Source: Colocasia esculenta (taxonomy: Eukaryota; Streptophyta; Magnoliopsida; Alismatales; Araceae). Taken from it: DNA of 64,000 bases. The notes below the pieces were generated by a model. The model was not told the DNA's origin. It made no database searches and saw nothing but the letters and a program-made list of their open reading frames with translations. A program made the position numbers and the translations under genes. Position 1 is the first letter of the stretch. Each line of letters opens with the position of its first letter. The DNA lies in the NCBI GenBank assembly GCA_014218235.1, contig CM024755.1, positions 158,961,941 through 159,025,940 of the forward strand, written 5' to 3'. Below, piece by piece: positions 22,952 to 35,140 of this stretch.

Positions 22952-24046
22952 CTTACCTATGTCCCTCTTACCATTATTGTGAATGAAGCATGGACACCCA
23001 AACGTTCTGAAATGACTGATCTTGGGCTTCCTTTACTTATATAGTTCATACGCGGTCTTCTTCAGAATTGGCCTGATCATCACTCTATTTATGATATAGC
23101 AAGCTGTGTTGATAGCTTCTGCTCAGAAATATCTTGGAAGATTGTATTTTGATAACATGGTTCTGGCCATATCCAACAGGGTTCTATTTTTTCTCTCAGC
23201 TACTCTATTCTGTTGAGGTGTCCTTGGTGCTGAGAAGTTATGCTCTATTCCTTGATCATCACAAAATTCTGCAAATTTGTCATTTTGGAATTCTCCTCCA
23301 TGATTTGAGCGAATGCTTATTATGCTGAACTTCTTGTCTTTCTGAACTAACTTACTGAACTTCACAAAGCTTTCGAAAGTATCATCTTTATGCTCTAAGA
23401 AGGATACCCATGTAAATCTTGAATAGTCATCCACTATTATAAAACCAAAGTTCTTTCCTCCCATGCTAGTAGTTCTCATTGGTCCAAATAAATCCATATG
23501 AAGCAATTCCAAAGGTTTAGAGGTAGTTACCACTGTCTTTGACTTGAAGGAAGATTTTGCATGCTTCCCTTTTGCACATGGTTCACAAACACCTTCTATT
23601 TTTGAGCTTATCTTGGGCAGACCTTCCACTAGATTACGTTTGACAAGCTTTCTAATTCCATCCAAGCTGTAGTGACCTAATTTCCTGTGCCATAATTCAG
23701 CAGTTTGATCTTTATTTGCTGCTAGACAAACATCTTGATCTTTCAGTTCCTCTAGATGCAGCACATACATGTTCTTTTCTCTGCTGGCTTCGAACACAGT
23801 TACACCATCCTTCATAATTAGGCACTTAGACTCCTGAAATTTGATTTGGTGACCCTTGTCACATAGCTGGCTGATACTTATGAGATTGTGCTTGAGTCCT
23901 TTGACACATAAAATATCTTCTATGAGGGTTCTATCTTGACTTCCAATAGATCCACAACCGATCACTGAGCCTTTTCCATTATTGCCATAGGTCACTGTTC
24001 CTTCTTCATCTTTGATATATGAAAACAGTCTTCTGTTGCCAGTCAT
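22952..24046 (-). pseudogene. C2 pol: integrase
   Basis: 307 codons are open (24046-23123), then a TGA where Trp is expected (RYF-stop-AEAIN) and a further stop before the RT part. The zinc finger is WHRKLGHYS...CEPCAKGKH. The core has LLHMDLFGP (Asp 1), then SNHGGEF where SDHGGEF is expected: the second catalytic Asp is Asn (codon 23303-23305). Glu is present in VAERKNRTL. The Asp to Asn change is a G to A on the coding strand and should inactivate strand transfer. Confidence 0.9.
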
Positions 24047-24126
24047 GTGCCTTGAGCACCCACTGTCCAGGTACCACTTTGATGCTCTAAGGCTTCCCTG
24101 TAATTAAATCACTAAGATTTAGGTAC
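24047..24126 (-). pseudogene. C2 pol: protease active-site segment
   Basis: WYLDSGCSRHMT is encoded just ahead of the open integrase frame, giving the copia DSG protease signature; the flap continues into the next frame (VTYGNNGKGSVIGCG). A stop lies upstream, so gag and protease are no longer joined in one open frame. Confidence 0.8.
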
Positions 24127-25898
24127 CCAAGTTCTTTTGGGTCCTTGCTGGTTAGTTTCCCCATTTTTTCTTTTAGGAATCCACCTTAAGTGTTTAGTTG
24201 TACAAGTTATTTTAGTGTGTCCTAATTTATTACATTGACTACAGCATGATATATTATTTACTGTTTTAATTGGCTTGAATTTAATGTTGGACTTATAGTT
24301 AATATTTTGTTCAGCTACAAATTTTGGCGTTCGATAAATTTTAGGATGAATGATTATTTCTTCATTATCTGGTGGAATATATCCTAAATCATGCTTTTTC
24401 TTACCAGATCTTCTTGCTCCTTTTAATATTAGAGATAATTTTCCATTTGTGAATTTTTCGATTGTGTTAGTTAGATATTCATTATCTTTTGTTAGTGTGT
24501 CAACTTCCTTTTTAAGTTTACTTAAAGTTTCCTAGTTTTCCAGATTTGTTATTTGTTCATTTTTTATTTTTAGATCTTCACATAACAGTTCATTTCTCCT
24601 TTTTAATTCATAGATTTATTTTTCTAGTTGTTCAGCTTCAGATTTAAGATCTGAGTTTGTGATTTCCAAGTATGCATAATTTTTCTTGGTAGTTTTTAAT
24701 AGTTTACATACATCTTTATATTTACTGTATAATTCATTGAATGCTTCTTCTAAACTATCTGAATCCGAATCATTACAAGAAGTAAAAGATGAGTCAGAGG
24801 TTACCTTGTCTTTGATGCTTGCCATGAAAGCCAGATTGGCTTTTTCTTCTTCTTTATCGCTGGAGCTTGACTCACTGTCTGAGTCACTCTCATTGTTCCA
24901 TGCAGCTGCCATGGCTTTCTTTTTGTATCTTTTGAATTTCTTTGAGTTGTCTTTCTTCTTGAACTCAGTCTTCTTCAGCTTTGGACACTCAGCCTTGATG
25001 TGTCCAGGCTTCTTGCATTCGTAGCATATGGGTTCTGACTTCTTAATATCCTTAACTTCAGGCTTCTTGAAGTCTCTCCCTTTCTTGAAGTACCTTCTTC
25101 CTGACTGATATTTTTTCTTGGCTAGAATACGCTGCAGTCTTCTAGAGAGAAAAGATTCCTCATCTTCACTGCTTTCATCACTCCTATCGTTTTCAGATTC
25201 TTCTTCAGAGCTGCCTTTTGTAGCTTTCAAAGCATTACTGTGCTTCTTCCGGATGGAGGATTCTCCAAGCCTCTCCATGTTTATCTCATGGGCCATTAGT
25301 GACCCAATGAGTTTCTCAAGTGACATCCTTCTTAGATCATTAGCTTCTTCTATGGCTGTCACCTTTGGAGTCCATGAGGCTGGTAGAGATCGCAATATCT
25401 TTCTCACCATATCTCCAATGTCATATGTTTTTCCAAGCCCAGCCAAACCATTTGTGATGTTTGTGAATCTGCTATACATTTGTGTGATGGACTATCTGGA
25501 TTGCATATGAAATCCTTCATATTGGGCTACCAAGATGTCTATTCTTGTTTCTTTTACCTTGTCAGTTCCTTCGTATGTGAGTCTTAGCATCTCCCACATT
25601 TCCATAGCAGATTTGCAGGCGGAAATCCTGTTGAACTCTTTCTTACTAAAAGCACAACACAGTATACAATATACTCTTTGCTTTGCTGTTTAGAGATATT
25701 TTCTTCTTGTCTTCATCTGTCCATTTTGTCTTTTTCATTGGTTACCAAGAGATCACCTTATTCGATAATAGACCAAAGTTGGAAATCGAGACCTTGAAGA
25801 AAGAACTCCATTCGAGGCTTCCAGTAATTGTAGTCTTCACCATCAAATAGAGGGGGTCTGTTGATGGACTGACCTTCTGCATACCCTTGACCTGCCAT
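24127..25898 (-). pseudogene. C2 gag, with stops and frameshifts
   Basis: The start ATG is at 25898 (MAGQGYAEGQSINRPPLFDG), about 50 bp after the primer site. Early stops interrupt it; 25479-24616 is open for 287 codons with KILRSLPASW, a Ser/Glu-rich stretch, and zinc knuckle CYECKKPGHIKAEC. Downstream, a second knuckle CSQCNKLGHTKITC lies at about 24206-24247. A coiled-coil-like segment lies between. The architecture matches C1 gag. Confidence 0.85.
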
Positions 25899-25946
25899 TT
25901 ATCTTTGCTCTTTAGATCGTGAGATCTTCTTTCTTGAAGAGACTTG

Positions 25947-25958
25947 GCTCTGATACCA
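25947..25958 (-). other. Primer binding site of C2
   Basis: Minus strand TGGTATCAGAGC, two bases from the 5' LTR: initiator Met tRNA complement. Confidence 0.95.
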
Positions 25959-25960
25959 CT

Positions 25961-28102
25961 TGTTGCCCAGATAGCAAGCCCAGAGGGGGGGGGGGTGAAT
26001 GGATTGCTAAACGCTCTTTTTAAATTAAAACCTGTCAATAAAAACACTTAACAGAAAAACACTAAGATCGATAATTACTGTTAGTGAGAGTGAAGACAAA
26101 CAAGCAAACACAAAGCACATGAGACTTTTATCCTGTTTCGGACCTCCTATCCCAAGGAGTCCTACGTCCAGTCCCCAAGCAACAACTTTGGATTTCACTA
26201 ACCAAGGGTACTATCCCCCTTAAGGACACTTACACATCCAGTAGCAGCTGGCCTTCTCTTCTAACCCTGAAGAGGTACAAACCAACACCTGATGCAACAG
26301 GTCTTCCTTCTTTAATGAAGGGAATAACAACCACCTGTTTCCTACAGGTCTTCTCTTCACAACAGAAGAGGAATACACACAGAGAATGTGAGTAAAAGGT
26401 GAATTGTCCCTAGACCAAGCTTATAAGAGATTGCTTGATCTGAGGCTGAATCTGAGAGACAAAGATTTGCAACATGAAAATCTCTCAGAACTATACTAGC
26501 TCTCCAAAGACTAAGCAAATGAAACACAGAGAGTTGAGAGCTAAAGGTTGGTGTGATAAAATGAATGAGCTCTTCTTGCTAATGCTCGCAAGTGTTTTTT
26601 GGATTCTATGTATGTTGCTCAGTGTATATCACTTGTGTATCTTTCTTCATGGAGTCATCAGTCTTCTTTTTATCTTCTGTAAATTATTTTGACTGTTGAA
26701 GTAGCCGTTCAGATGCCCGTTGTCTCACAGCTTCATGCTCGTTAGAGAGACTGGTCGTAGGCATGTGGAGATGAGCCTGCAACTATAAGCGCTTGGATTG
26801 GTCCTTGCATCCTTAGGAAAGATTTTCTGAATCTTTTATCCTTTCGACAGGTTGACAGATCTATCTTTGACGTGCTTTACTACAAAAGCCCTGCATGCAT
26901 TAAACACGGATACCTAGACAACTCCTTTTTATCTACGTTGTTAATCAACCCTGGTAGCGTGCAGTATACTGATATGCTTAAACTAGAAAGGCTATCCTGA
27001 CATCACACAAATCAAGATTCTATTTGATACATCAAGTAAGCAAGAGGATTTCATGTGGGATGATCAAGATCTTAGTATGCGCGGGAAGACTTGAACTCCA
27101 CAGAGTTTTGAAAATATGTTTGAATAGAATGGTTATTATCAGGCTTTATCTGTGAAGATAATAATGAAATGCATGATAATTCATTCAAACCATAATCGTT
27201 GTGAAGAGTGTTTTTGTATACGTGAAATCAATTTCATAATTATAATCCATATATAAATGAAATTTTATATTGATGTGAATAATGAAATCCTTGTCCAAGC
27301 AAATCGTTATTTAAGTAGAAGAAAATCGTTGTTTGAGCAAATCGTTCTTTGACTAAGGCAAATCGTTGTTCAAGTAAGAGCAAATCATTGTTTGAGCAAA
27401 TCGTTCTTTGACTAAGGCAAATTGTTATTCAAGTAAGAGCAAATCGTTGTTTGCTATCAAATCGTTGTTTCGATCAAATCGATGTTGAAGTGATAGTGAA
27501 TCGTTATAGCAATCAAATCGTTGTTTACCGAATCGTTATAGCGATCGAATCATTGTTTTAACTTATCGAATCGTTACAACGATCAAATCGTTGTTTAACT
27601 TATTGAATCCTTACAGTGATCAAATCGTTGTTTCACTTATCGAATCGTTACATCAATCAAATCGTTGTTTCACTTATCGAATCGTTATAGTGATCAAATC
27701 ATTGTGTAACTTATCGAATCGTGGTTTCTCTTATCGAATCGTTACAACAATCAAATTGTTGTTTCACTTATTGAATCGTTACAACGATCAAATCGTTGTT
27801 TAACTTAGCGAATCGTTACAGCGTTCGAATCGTTGTTTTAACTTATTGAATTGTTACAGCAATCAAATTGTTGTTTTACTTATCAAATCGTTATACTATA
27901 AAGGAAATCGATGTGTACTTAGAAGAAATACATGCTCTGAACTTTAAATGACAGTGTGTGAGAATAACTTAAAGATTTTGCTTGAATTATTTCCTATGGA
28001 TGAACTTCAGAAAAACTTGTTAGAAAATATTTATTAAGGTTTTGTTAATCACCAAAAATTGCATATAATAAATAAAATTATATAGGGATGGACTGATCAT
28101 CA
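25961..28102 (-). repeat. 5' LTR of C2
   Basis: 2142 bp, partner of 14623-16774. The stem-loop array is at 26144-26370 and the ATCGTT/AACGAT cluster at 27300-27890. A minus-strand CTTATAAGC near 26420 is a possible TATA box. Confidence 0.95.
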
Positions 28103-28376
28103 GTGTCAACCTCGCAGACCTGACAACCAGAATGTGACACTTGACATGTCGCCTTCCTGTTGTCAGGGGTTGACACTTGTCCCAATTGTCCCGACAGTAA
28201 GACGACAATAGTGCATGCTGCAGTCAAAGGGTGAACGCGACAACATGCCTGTCGCTTTCCTAACCAGAATGCGATAGTCACCTTGTCGCCTTCAGAAGGC
28301 GACGGCTCGATGCATCGCGACGTTCAACAGAAGGTGGCTGACCCACAAGAGGCCCATATGGGAGAGGGATGTTACA
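28103..28376 (-). repeat. Unassigned repeat segment X, right end
   Basis: It begins with GTGTC, the right direct repeat of C2, and is rich in CGCGAC and GGCGAC motifs. It ends GATGTTACA; on the minus strand that reads TGTAACATCCC, the style of a gypsy LTR start. If X is a minus-strand LTR, 28376 is its first base. Confidence 0.4.
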
Positions 28377-28801
28377 CAACAACAAAACAAACTACCTCAA
28401 CTCAAACAATGCCAACCTGCACCTGTAGCTGTGCCTGTAGCGTTGCCTGAGTCTGCGCCTGTGTCTGCATCGCCTGGACTAGACCTTGCATGAACATGCC
28501 GCAATCCATGGGTGGTGGTGGCACAGGAAGACCTTACTGTGCCGGGGACTGTTGCTCACTGCTCTCCTCACGTCTCTTCTCGTCCTCTGGAGTCTGGGCA
28601 CCACACCTACCATAACTGGCCATTGCCTGTAAAACAAGCAGCTTAATTAGAATCTACGTTTATTAAGCCAACCCTTTTCTTATCTATCTCTAATACAATA
28701 TTAGTTGCTTCAAATCATCATGTATATAGACTAGTTTCTATGAAATATAGTATGGGTGATGGATTATTTATGTACAATCTCAACCTGTCGCTCTGATACC
28801 A
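28377..28801 (-). pseudogene. Gypsy (chromovirus-like) primer site and gag start, fragment
   Basis: Minus-strand TGGTATCAGAGC (28790-28801) follows the LTR that ends at 28807. A gag-like start at ATG 28623 reads MASYGRCGAQTPEDEKRR, then after a TAA continues PPPPMDCGMFMQGLVQAM and QTQAQTQATLQAQLQ, the Gln-rich N-terminus seen in many plant gypsy gags. The rest of the element is missing. Confidence 0.6.
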
Positions 28802-28806
28802 ATCTC

Positions 28807-29314
28807 TGTAATGACCCTCTTCATACCGATACGATTATACCAATCCACATCAGATAAAGAGTGCGTCACAGTGGGACATGTACCCAACACTACAAAATAG
28901 GTGGAGATGTACACAAATAACATAAGTAAGTACATCGAACATAAATATAGATCTTATTGCATCACCACACATACATTCCACAGTCTATATAGCCATAAAA
29001 TAAATGTAATATAATCCACAATATAACCAAGTCCATAATGTCCAAAGTACAACGAGTCTCACGTACTAAGTAAAAGAAAAGTAAACCAAAGCTATAGATG
29101 TAGCGCTCCACTCCAAGAGCTACTCCTCACATTCAGAGTCGCTCCTCACTAGCTCCTCTATCTCTAAAGCCTTTGTATCACTTGTATCATTTAACAAAAA
29201 TGAGTCTATGCAATAGACTTAGCAAGAAACCTATTGGTCACATTCACATACTTACCACATACACTTCTACATAAGCATAACATGACAAAGAACTATCATA
29301 TGATCAAATAACAA

Positions 29315-29347
<33 letters not shown>

Positions 29348-31405
29348 GCTTAACTCTAACTAACTACACAAGGATTATTGATGGGACATGTAATTTCACA
29401 TTATTCACATATCCATAACATGCTTTCACATATTCACATGAACAAAAGATAACAATTGCCTACACATGATACTACATGGCATATCTCTTATCACATGTCA
29501 CTTTAATGCATTTTACTCATTCATAATTCACATATACTCACTCTTTCTTGCTGTTTTGACTTAATCACTTCATATTCACATATTTTCACATCCTTCACAT
29601 TGGATCACATATTCATAACGCTTTCACACGGTCACACACTTGCACATTCACATTCACTCTCACATTCACATTTATTCACATATTGTCGAGACACATGGCC
29701 CAAACCACCATAAAGAAGGGCACAATCACACATATATCACATACTCGCCACCTAGGCAATATAGTGGCAAATCTTGGTAACTACAAAGAACTGGGAGAAG
29801 CACTCTCCACTCTAACCATTGGTACTTGTCCACCTCCAGGATTTCATCCTTATATCCACAGGATATCACATAACACCATGAACCTTCCTATAGGGGTTTC
29901 CCTACCGTACGACTCCACAATATTCTATAGTAGTAGTGTCTTTATTGGCACACTAATTCATTTTAGCACATTACCCATTCATTTTTACACATATTCCACA
30001 TGCATTTAATACTATGCACTCATGCATGACATGGACATTTGATATGGTTATAGAAATACTCATTACTATCCAATAATGATATAACATGCTTAACAGAACC
30101 TAAACATGGCACTAATAACATGTAATCATCACTTTTTAACCTAATCATGCTTAATATAGTCAATAGAGCCTTAAGAGATGATAACAATAACTTCGGATGT
30201 CAGAATATGCTCAAATTTTAACCATGGGTCACATGCATGAAATATATCATATGTCGAATTTTTCATAATTTTTGGAATAGTATAACTATTTATCAAATTT
30301 AAAATAGATTTTAGGCAATTATTAACATATCTCTTAGAAATTTAGTCTAATAGGAACCGACAAACTTAACCTATATGAAACATGCTTATATATCCCTAAT
30401 TCCAAAATAAAATATTGGAATCACAAAATCATGATATACTATTTTTCAGAATCAATTTTTACCAAAACATGTTTATCTTTTTCTTAAACAAAATTTCAAA
30501 AATTACCTAAATTAACCAGAAAAATACACAAAGCATATCAACGTTCTAAAGTGATTCCCACATTATTACATAACCATATAACTAAATTTTCTTACCGAAA
30601 ACCCACATAAAATCGCATCACATGTTTTTTAAAAGATTTTCTGGAAAATTGATGAACTCAATGGCAGAGTGACTACCATCAAGGTGGTTGGCGGCAACAT
30701 CGATTACTGTCGACCCAGGAGGCAATCACTTATGTGGTCAACCTTCTATTTGCAAAAGGTGCAAACCAAAAAAGAAAAGAGAATTTGGGGGTCCTTAACA
30801 CGATGTAAAAATAAGAAAACCTAAGTGATAGGCATACGAATGGAACCTCTAAGTTACTTACCTCCAACGAACTCCCTAAAGAACGAATTAAGGCGATGAA
30901 GCCCTCCTCGACCAAGCCAAAGAGGAGGTCCTTCGAGCTTCAATCCGATCTTCATAGCCCTCCCTGATGTAGACTTCACGTACCAGAAGCCTCCCAAGCC
31001 CAACAACACCTTTTCATCAATGTAGGGCAACGAGACCTCCACCAGAATGATTGATCTATCCCCGGGAGGAATTCTCTCCTTCTCTCTCTCTGAAATCTCA
31101 CAAACCCTAACCAAACAAAGGTTCTCTCCTCATGGAGATGATCTACATTTATAGGGCTTTGGGTTGTGTTCAAGGTAGGAAAGAGAACTCCAACCCGATT
31201 CGGACTCTCCTAAACTGGTCGGCATTCGACTTTGTCGTCAACACGCACAATACCTACTGTCGTTAATCTAAGGTTAGTGACACAGTTATTTGCTGTCAAC
31301 ATCTCTTGGCGGCACTGTTTGTTGTCGTCAAGGGGGGGGGTTCGGTTAGAAAACAAAAAACAACACACAACAAGCATAATAAGTACAAAAACCTAGGGTC
31401 TTACA
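28807..31405 (-). repeat. Gypsy LTR of about 2.6 kb
   Basis: The ends are near-inverted: TGTAATGACCC at 28807 and GGGTCTTACA at 31396-31405, and a Met primer site adjoins the 28807 end, so this is a 5' LTR on the minus strand. It contains TTCACAT-rich sequence (29395-29690), a TA microsatellite, a minus-strand CTATAAAT TATA box (31147-31154) and a cluster of GTCGTC/GGCGGC motifs at 31220-31330 upstream of it. The partner LTR is not in the window. Confidence 0.65.
29316..29345. repeat. TA microsatellite
   Basis: About 15 TA units inside the gypsy LTR. Confidence 0.95.
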
Positions 31406-33029
31406 TAAATGACAAAATTCTCCACAAAAACTTGATGACAAATTGTAAAACTTGGATAGAACGAAAGTTGACTTATAGGGGAACGAACAGGAGCATGTAA
31501 TTAGGGTTTCATCATTGTTTTAACATGATGTACAGGGACTCTTTATAGAGGATTAAGATTCACAACATAATGAACATGGATTCAAAAATTTGCAAAGGAT
31601 GCATGATAAAAATTGGGGAAAATGGTACCAAAATTTTTAGGACATCGAGATGTATCTACAATAGAAATTTATCAGCATGAAATAAAGAGAGTACAAAGTT
31701 ATAGATGAAATATGAAGGGATGGGTTAAACATGAACAACAAAGTCGTAACACAAAATATGATCAAATGGCATGATAGAATTTGGGAAAAACAAGCTCATG
31801 GGAATTCTGACACCAAGAAGTACCTACAGGCATTTAATTATATTGAGCTCGAGAGAATGCCAACCTTTGGTCATTTTTGTCACATAGGGTTTCTTGCTCA
31901 AGTTTTGGGGAAGAACGAGTAAGAATCTCTCAATCTCCATGTCCTCCTCCTTCCAATAGTCTCTCTTCACGTCCCAAGCCTCCACAACAATGAGCTAGGT
32001 CAGCCATGGAAGGGAATTGGGTTGTATTTAAAGGGGTAGGTCATTAAGAGTCCTAGTTTCTTTTTATTTCTTTCCTTTGTTAGAGCCTTCAACCACAAAT
32101 TCTGTGATTCCCCAATTTTTTTTTCTAATCATGATTTGGTTATGTCTTGTTATCTTTTAGCGGTACTAAATGAAGAAGTCAGGTTAAGGTTAACAACATC
32201 TCTATGCATCGTTAATCTAGCTCTGACATCCTCATAAAAAAAATTCGTTTATATGTCTTTTGATGGTAGCAAGTTATACAACCAACTCTTGGATGGAATA
32301 TTAAAGTGTCATTGGAATTTCTACCGGTGATGTGCATCATGACAACTAAAATGCCTTTTGTTGAGAATCTTGCAACGCTCGTTTAGACCGATTTCATTGT
32401 GGTTGTAGCACATGCATGTTTAATTTTATGGTTGATTTATGTTAAATAGGCTTTAATATGTGGCCCTAGATTTTACATAGTCTATTTTACCTCTTATATA
32501 AGAGTATAAGGTTTTCATAGCATGTTTTCAGAACTTTACAAGATTTTGTTCTTTCTAGTATGATTAAGAATGCCCTTAGATTTTATAGGGTTAATTTTAT
32601 AGAATTTTTTTCTGATTTTTGGGCATTTTCCAATTGCTGACTGGCCTAGACTTGGCGACGGCTTCGATTGCTGCCAAGATGGGTTGGCGGCGGTATTGGT
32701 TGCTGCCAACTAGTGGTTGACGACAACCTCTGTCGCCGCCTACTGCAGTTGGCGATAACATCTTGGCCGCCAACCTCCCAGGGCAGCTATTTTAGGAAAA
32801 TGTCGTATTTTACTCCAATTCGGACTTTGTTTGCTACGAGATTTTTAGGGACATTTTAGGTTAGGGTTAGGCCTCTAACCCGATGTTTTAGAAAGACTCT
32901 TAACTCTTTATAAGCAGAGTTTGATCCATCATTAGGGTGGAAGTCGCTCTAAGGTTTTTCTTGAGAGGGAGAGAGAGGGTGTTCGTGAGGGCGTTCCGAT
33001 CGAGTTGGTGGCTGGTTCGTGCTGCTGCA
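31406..33029. other. Unassigned repeat, probably LTR-derived
   Basis: No credible ORF. It has GGCGGC/TTGGCGAC motifs at 32640-32790 and a possible plus-strand TATA box TTTATAAG at 32917-32924. A minus-strand TTTAAATAC near 32025 would suit a second LTR in the other orientation. Gypsy B is inserted at 33030; no far flank is available to check its target duplication. Confidence 0.35.
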
Positions 33030-33726
33030 TGTAGACACTCGTTTCTGGACTATGAGTTGAACCACATTTCTTGACATCTTAGTGAGCCCCTAGTTGGTCA
33101 CACACCTTGAGCCACCTATTAGCCTTTCTTTGAGCCCATTAAGAAGCCTAATTTCATTTAATCCCGTCCATTATCCTTTTAAAAGAGTCCTTGCGCCTTA
33201 ATTACCTATCATTCTCCCATTTGATTGGCCATTTTTTTTAGAATAATCGATTTTCATTTACGAGACATATCGTGGCAACGCGTTCATCTTGTCGCGTCCC
33301 CTTTGGCTGTCGCGACAACCCATGCATACCCATGCACGTGGCTTCCAAGTCGCGACGCCTTTGGCCGTCGTTTTCCTCAAGGTCACGCCCTTGCGATATG
33401 TCGCGACTACAGCCGCGGCAACAGCCTCCGCAACCACCTCCACTTTATCCTCCCATAGCCTTATCTCTATCCCATGCAACCTCCCAACTCCCATGGCCGC
33501 GGTTTGGGGTTGTGAGACTCTTTGGAGACCCCTTTGGACTCTTCACCCACAAATTTTAATGGCCTTTATCCTTTATTTGGGTATTTATCATCTTAAGATG
33601 GGATTTTCTCTCTCTAACTCTATATAAGCAAGGCCACCTCCTTCAGAGTAGGGGGAGCCCCATTTTTACCCCGAAGGGCTGCCGATTTTTTCTGTGATCT
33701 GGACTTAGCCTGTAGCCCTTCCTCTT
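33030..33726 (+). mobile_element. Gypsy B 5' LTR, left part
   Basis: It starts TGTAGACACTCG and is a diverged relative of the gypsy A LTR, to which it aligns over about half its length. TATATAAG is at 33621-33628, CGCGAC motifs at 33265-33425. It stops at 33726 in CTCTT and the missing half follows gypsy A from 53229, so A was inserted here. Confidence 0.88.
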
Positions 33727-35117
33727 TGTAGACACCCGATTGCGACCAATGGGTTGAACCACATTTCTTGTCAATTCAGTGGGTCCCTAATTGGTCACTC
33801 ACCTTGAGCCCATCATTAGCCATGTTTTGAGCCTATTAACGATTTAAATTGCCTTGAAATCCCGCCCATATCAATTTGAGAGAGTCCTTAAGCATCAATA
33901 ACTCTTATCCATCCATGCGGTTGGCCGATAATTCACGTAAATTTCGATTTTATAGTCGTGACGCATTGTGGCGCAGTGTCTCTGAGTCGCGACGATCTAG
34001 GCTTCCGCGACAGCCCATGCATTATCCATGCACGTGGACAATACTGTCGTGACACTCCGCCCTGTCGCGTCTCCATGTCGCGGCCCTACGATACGCCGCG
34101 ACAGCAGCTGCGCATGTAGGCCTCCGCAACCACCTCCTATTTATCTTCTCATGGCTTTATCTTTATCCCTAGGGAATATCTCACCCCCTTGGGCGAGATT
34201 TGGACCCTAGGGACTCTCCTTGAGGACCCCAAGGACTCTCCATCCGAATTTGGGTAAGGATTATCTCCCATTTTAATTAATTCTCATTCTAAGGAGATTT
34301 TCTCACTCATGAGCTCTATAAAAACAAGGCCTCTCCTCAAGGAAGAAGGGAGCCTCATTTTGACCCCGAAGGGCTGTCGAAATCCTTACTGACCAACACT
34401 TAGCCTCGCAGCCATCCTTTTCCACCACTCTCCTTCACATTCCACTCCATAAAGCTTCACTCTTTCTTCATCAATGGAGCACAATACGTGAAGAGGGCGA
34501 CTCCAACATCCTCCTGAAGCCTTTGCACACCATTTGGGACTACATCCACGCTAGGGAGTCGCCCTAATGGGGCTCACCTTCTTCCTTTCTCTTTGTTCCT
34601 TCATTTCTACATGCATTTTCATGTCTTTCTAGATAGGTTTCATTCCACTTTCCACCCACGTTTCCACACACCCTAGGGGTTTAAAAACCACCCCCCAGGT
34701 TCGTCCCTTCCATGTTGGTTTGTTTCCTCTCATTTTTAGAATAGTTGCTACACTAATCATTTTCTAATAGGGCTTTTCTTTGTTGTTTCTCTTTGATTGG
34801 CAGGCATACAAACAAGGTACTACGAGGAGCTCTCGTCCTCTGGCCGGCCGGAGGAAGGGAAGGAGGTCTCCCTCATTATCTCCCGCACCAGAAGAGAACG
34901 CGACAGGGAAAGGCGACGCGATAAGAGACGCGTCAGCCATGACGACCGCGTTAGCAGGTATTCCTCTGTTCTCTTCCCCTTTTTCCTAGAGTAGTTAGCC
35001 CGTGTTATTTTATTCATTTAGGCAATACTCTAGGTGGCGATCACATTCCTTACTTTCATCCCATTAGATTTAATATCCGTTAATGTGTCGAGGGGAAGCA
35101 CAATCCCTGTGATTACA
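33727..35117 (+). repeat. 5' LTR of gypsy A
   Basis: 1391 bp. U3 has a cluster of TCGCGAC/GTCGTGAC motifs at 33955-34115, and the TATA box TATAAAAA is at 34317-34324. Another CGCGAC group sits at 34898-34955, near the LTR end. Confidence 0.95.
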
Positions 35118-35122
35118 CCTTT

Positions 35123-35140
35123 TGGCGATCACGGTGGGAC
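35123..35140 (+). other. Primer binding site of gypsy A
   Basis: TGGCGATCACGGTGGGAC starts five bases after the LTR. The TGG start fits a tRNA CCA end. Gypsy B has TGGCTATCACGGTGGGAC at the same place (53939). Tat elements often use Arg tRNA; I cannot confirm the exact tRNA. Confidence 0.6.

Larger units (their letters stand above)
14623..28102 (-). mobile_element. C2: Ty1/copia LTR retrotransposon, SIRE/Maximus-like
   Basis: LTRs at 14623-16774 (2152 bp) and 25961-28102 (2142 bp) start TGTTGCCCAG and end GATCATCA on the plus strand. Flanks GTGTC (14618-14622) and GTGTC (28103-28107) are a perfect 5-bp target duplication. Reading leftwards on the minus strand: primer site, gag with two zinc knuckles, protease, integrase, RT, RNase H, post-pol ORF of about 3.7 kb, polypurine tract. 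It is more complete than C1, with pol open over 1.8 kb, but has scattered stops and two catalytic substitutions (integrase Asp to Asn, RNase H Asp to His), so it is probably not autonomous. Confidence 0.95.

Noticed and set aside
17975..25510. Plus-strand ORFs across C2 (for example 17975-18304, 18530-18865, 24686-25510)
   Set aside because: They are the antisense of gag and post-pol coding sequence and show no motifs of their own.
28807..31405. Host gene on the minus strand near 30854-31173
   Set aside because: Short ORFs only; the TATA box and ORFs fit an LTR promoter and leader, and no domain is visible.
33258..33627. Overlapping ORFs around the B LTR start
   Set aside because: Open by GC-rich composition in several frames at once; they lie within an LTR.
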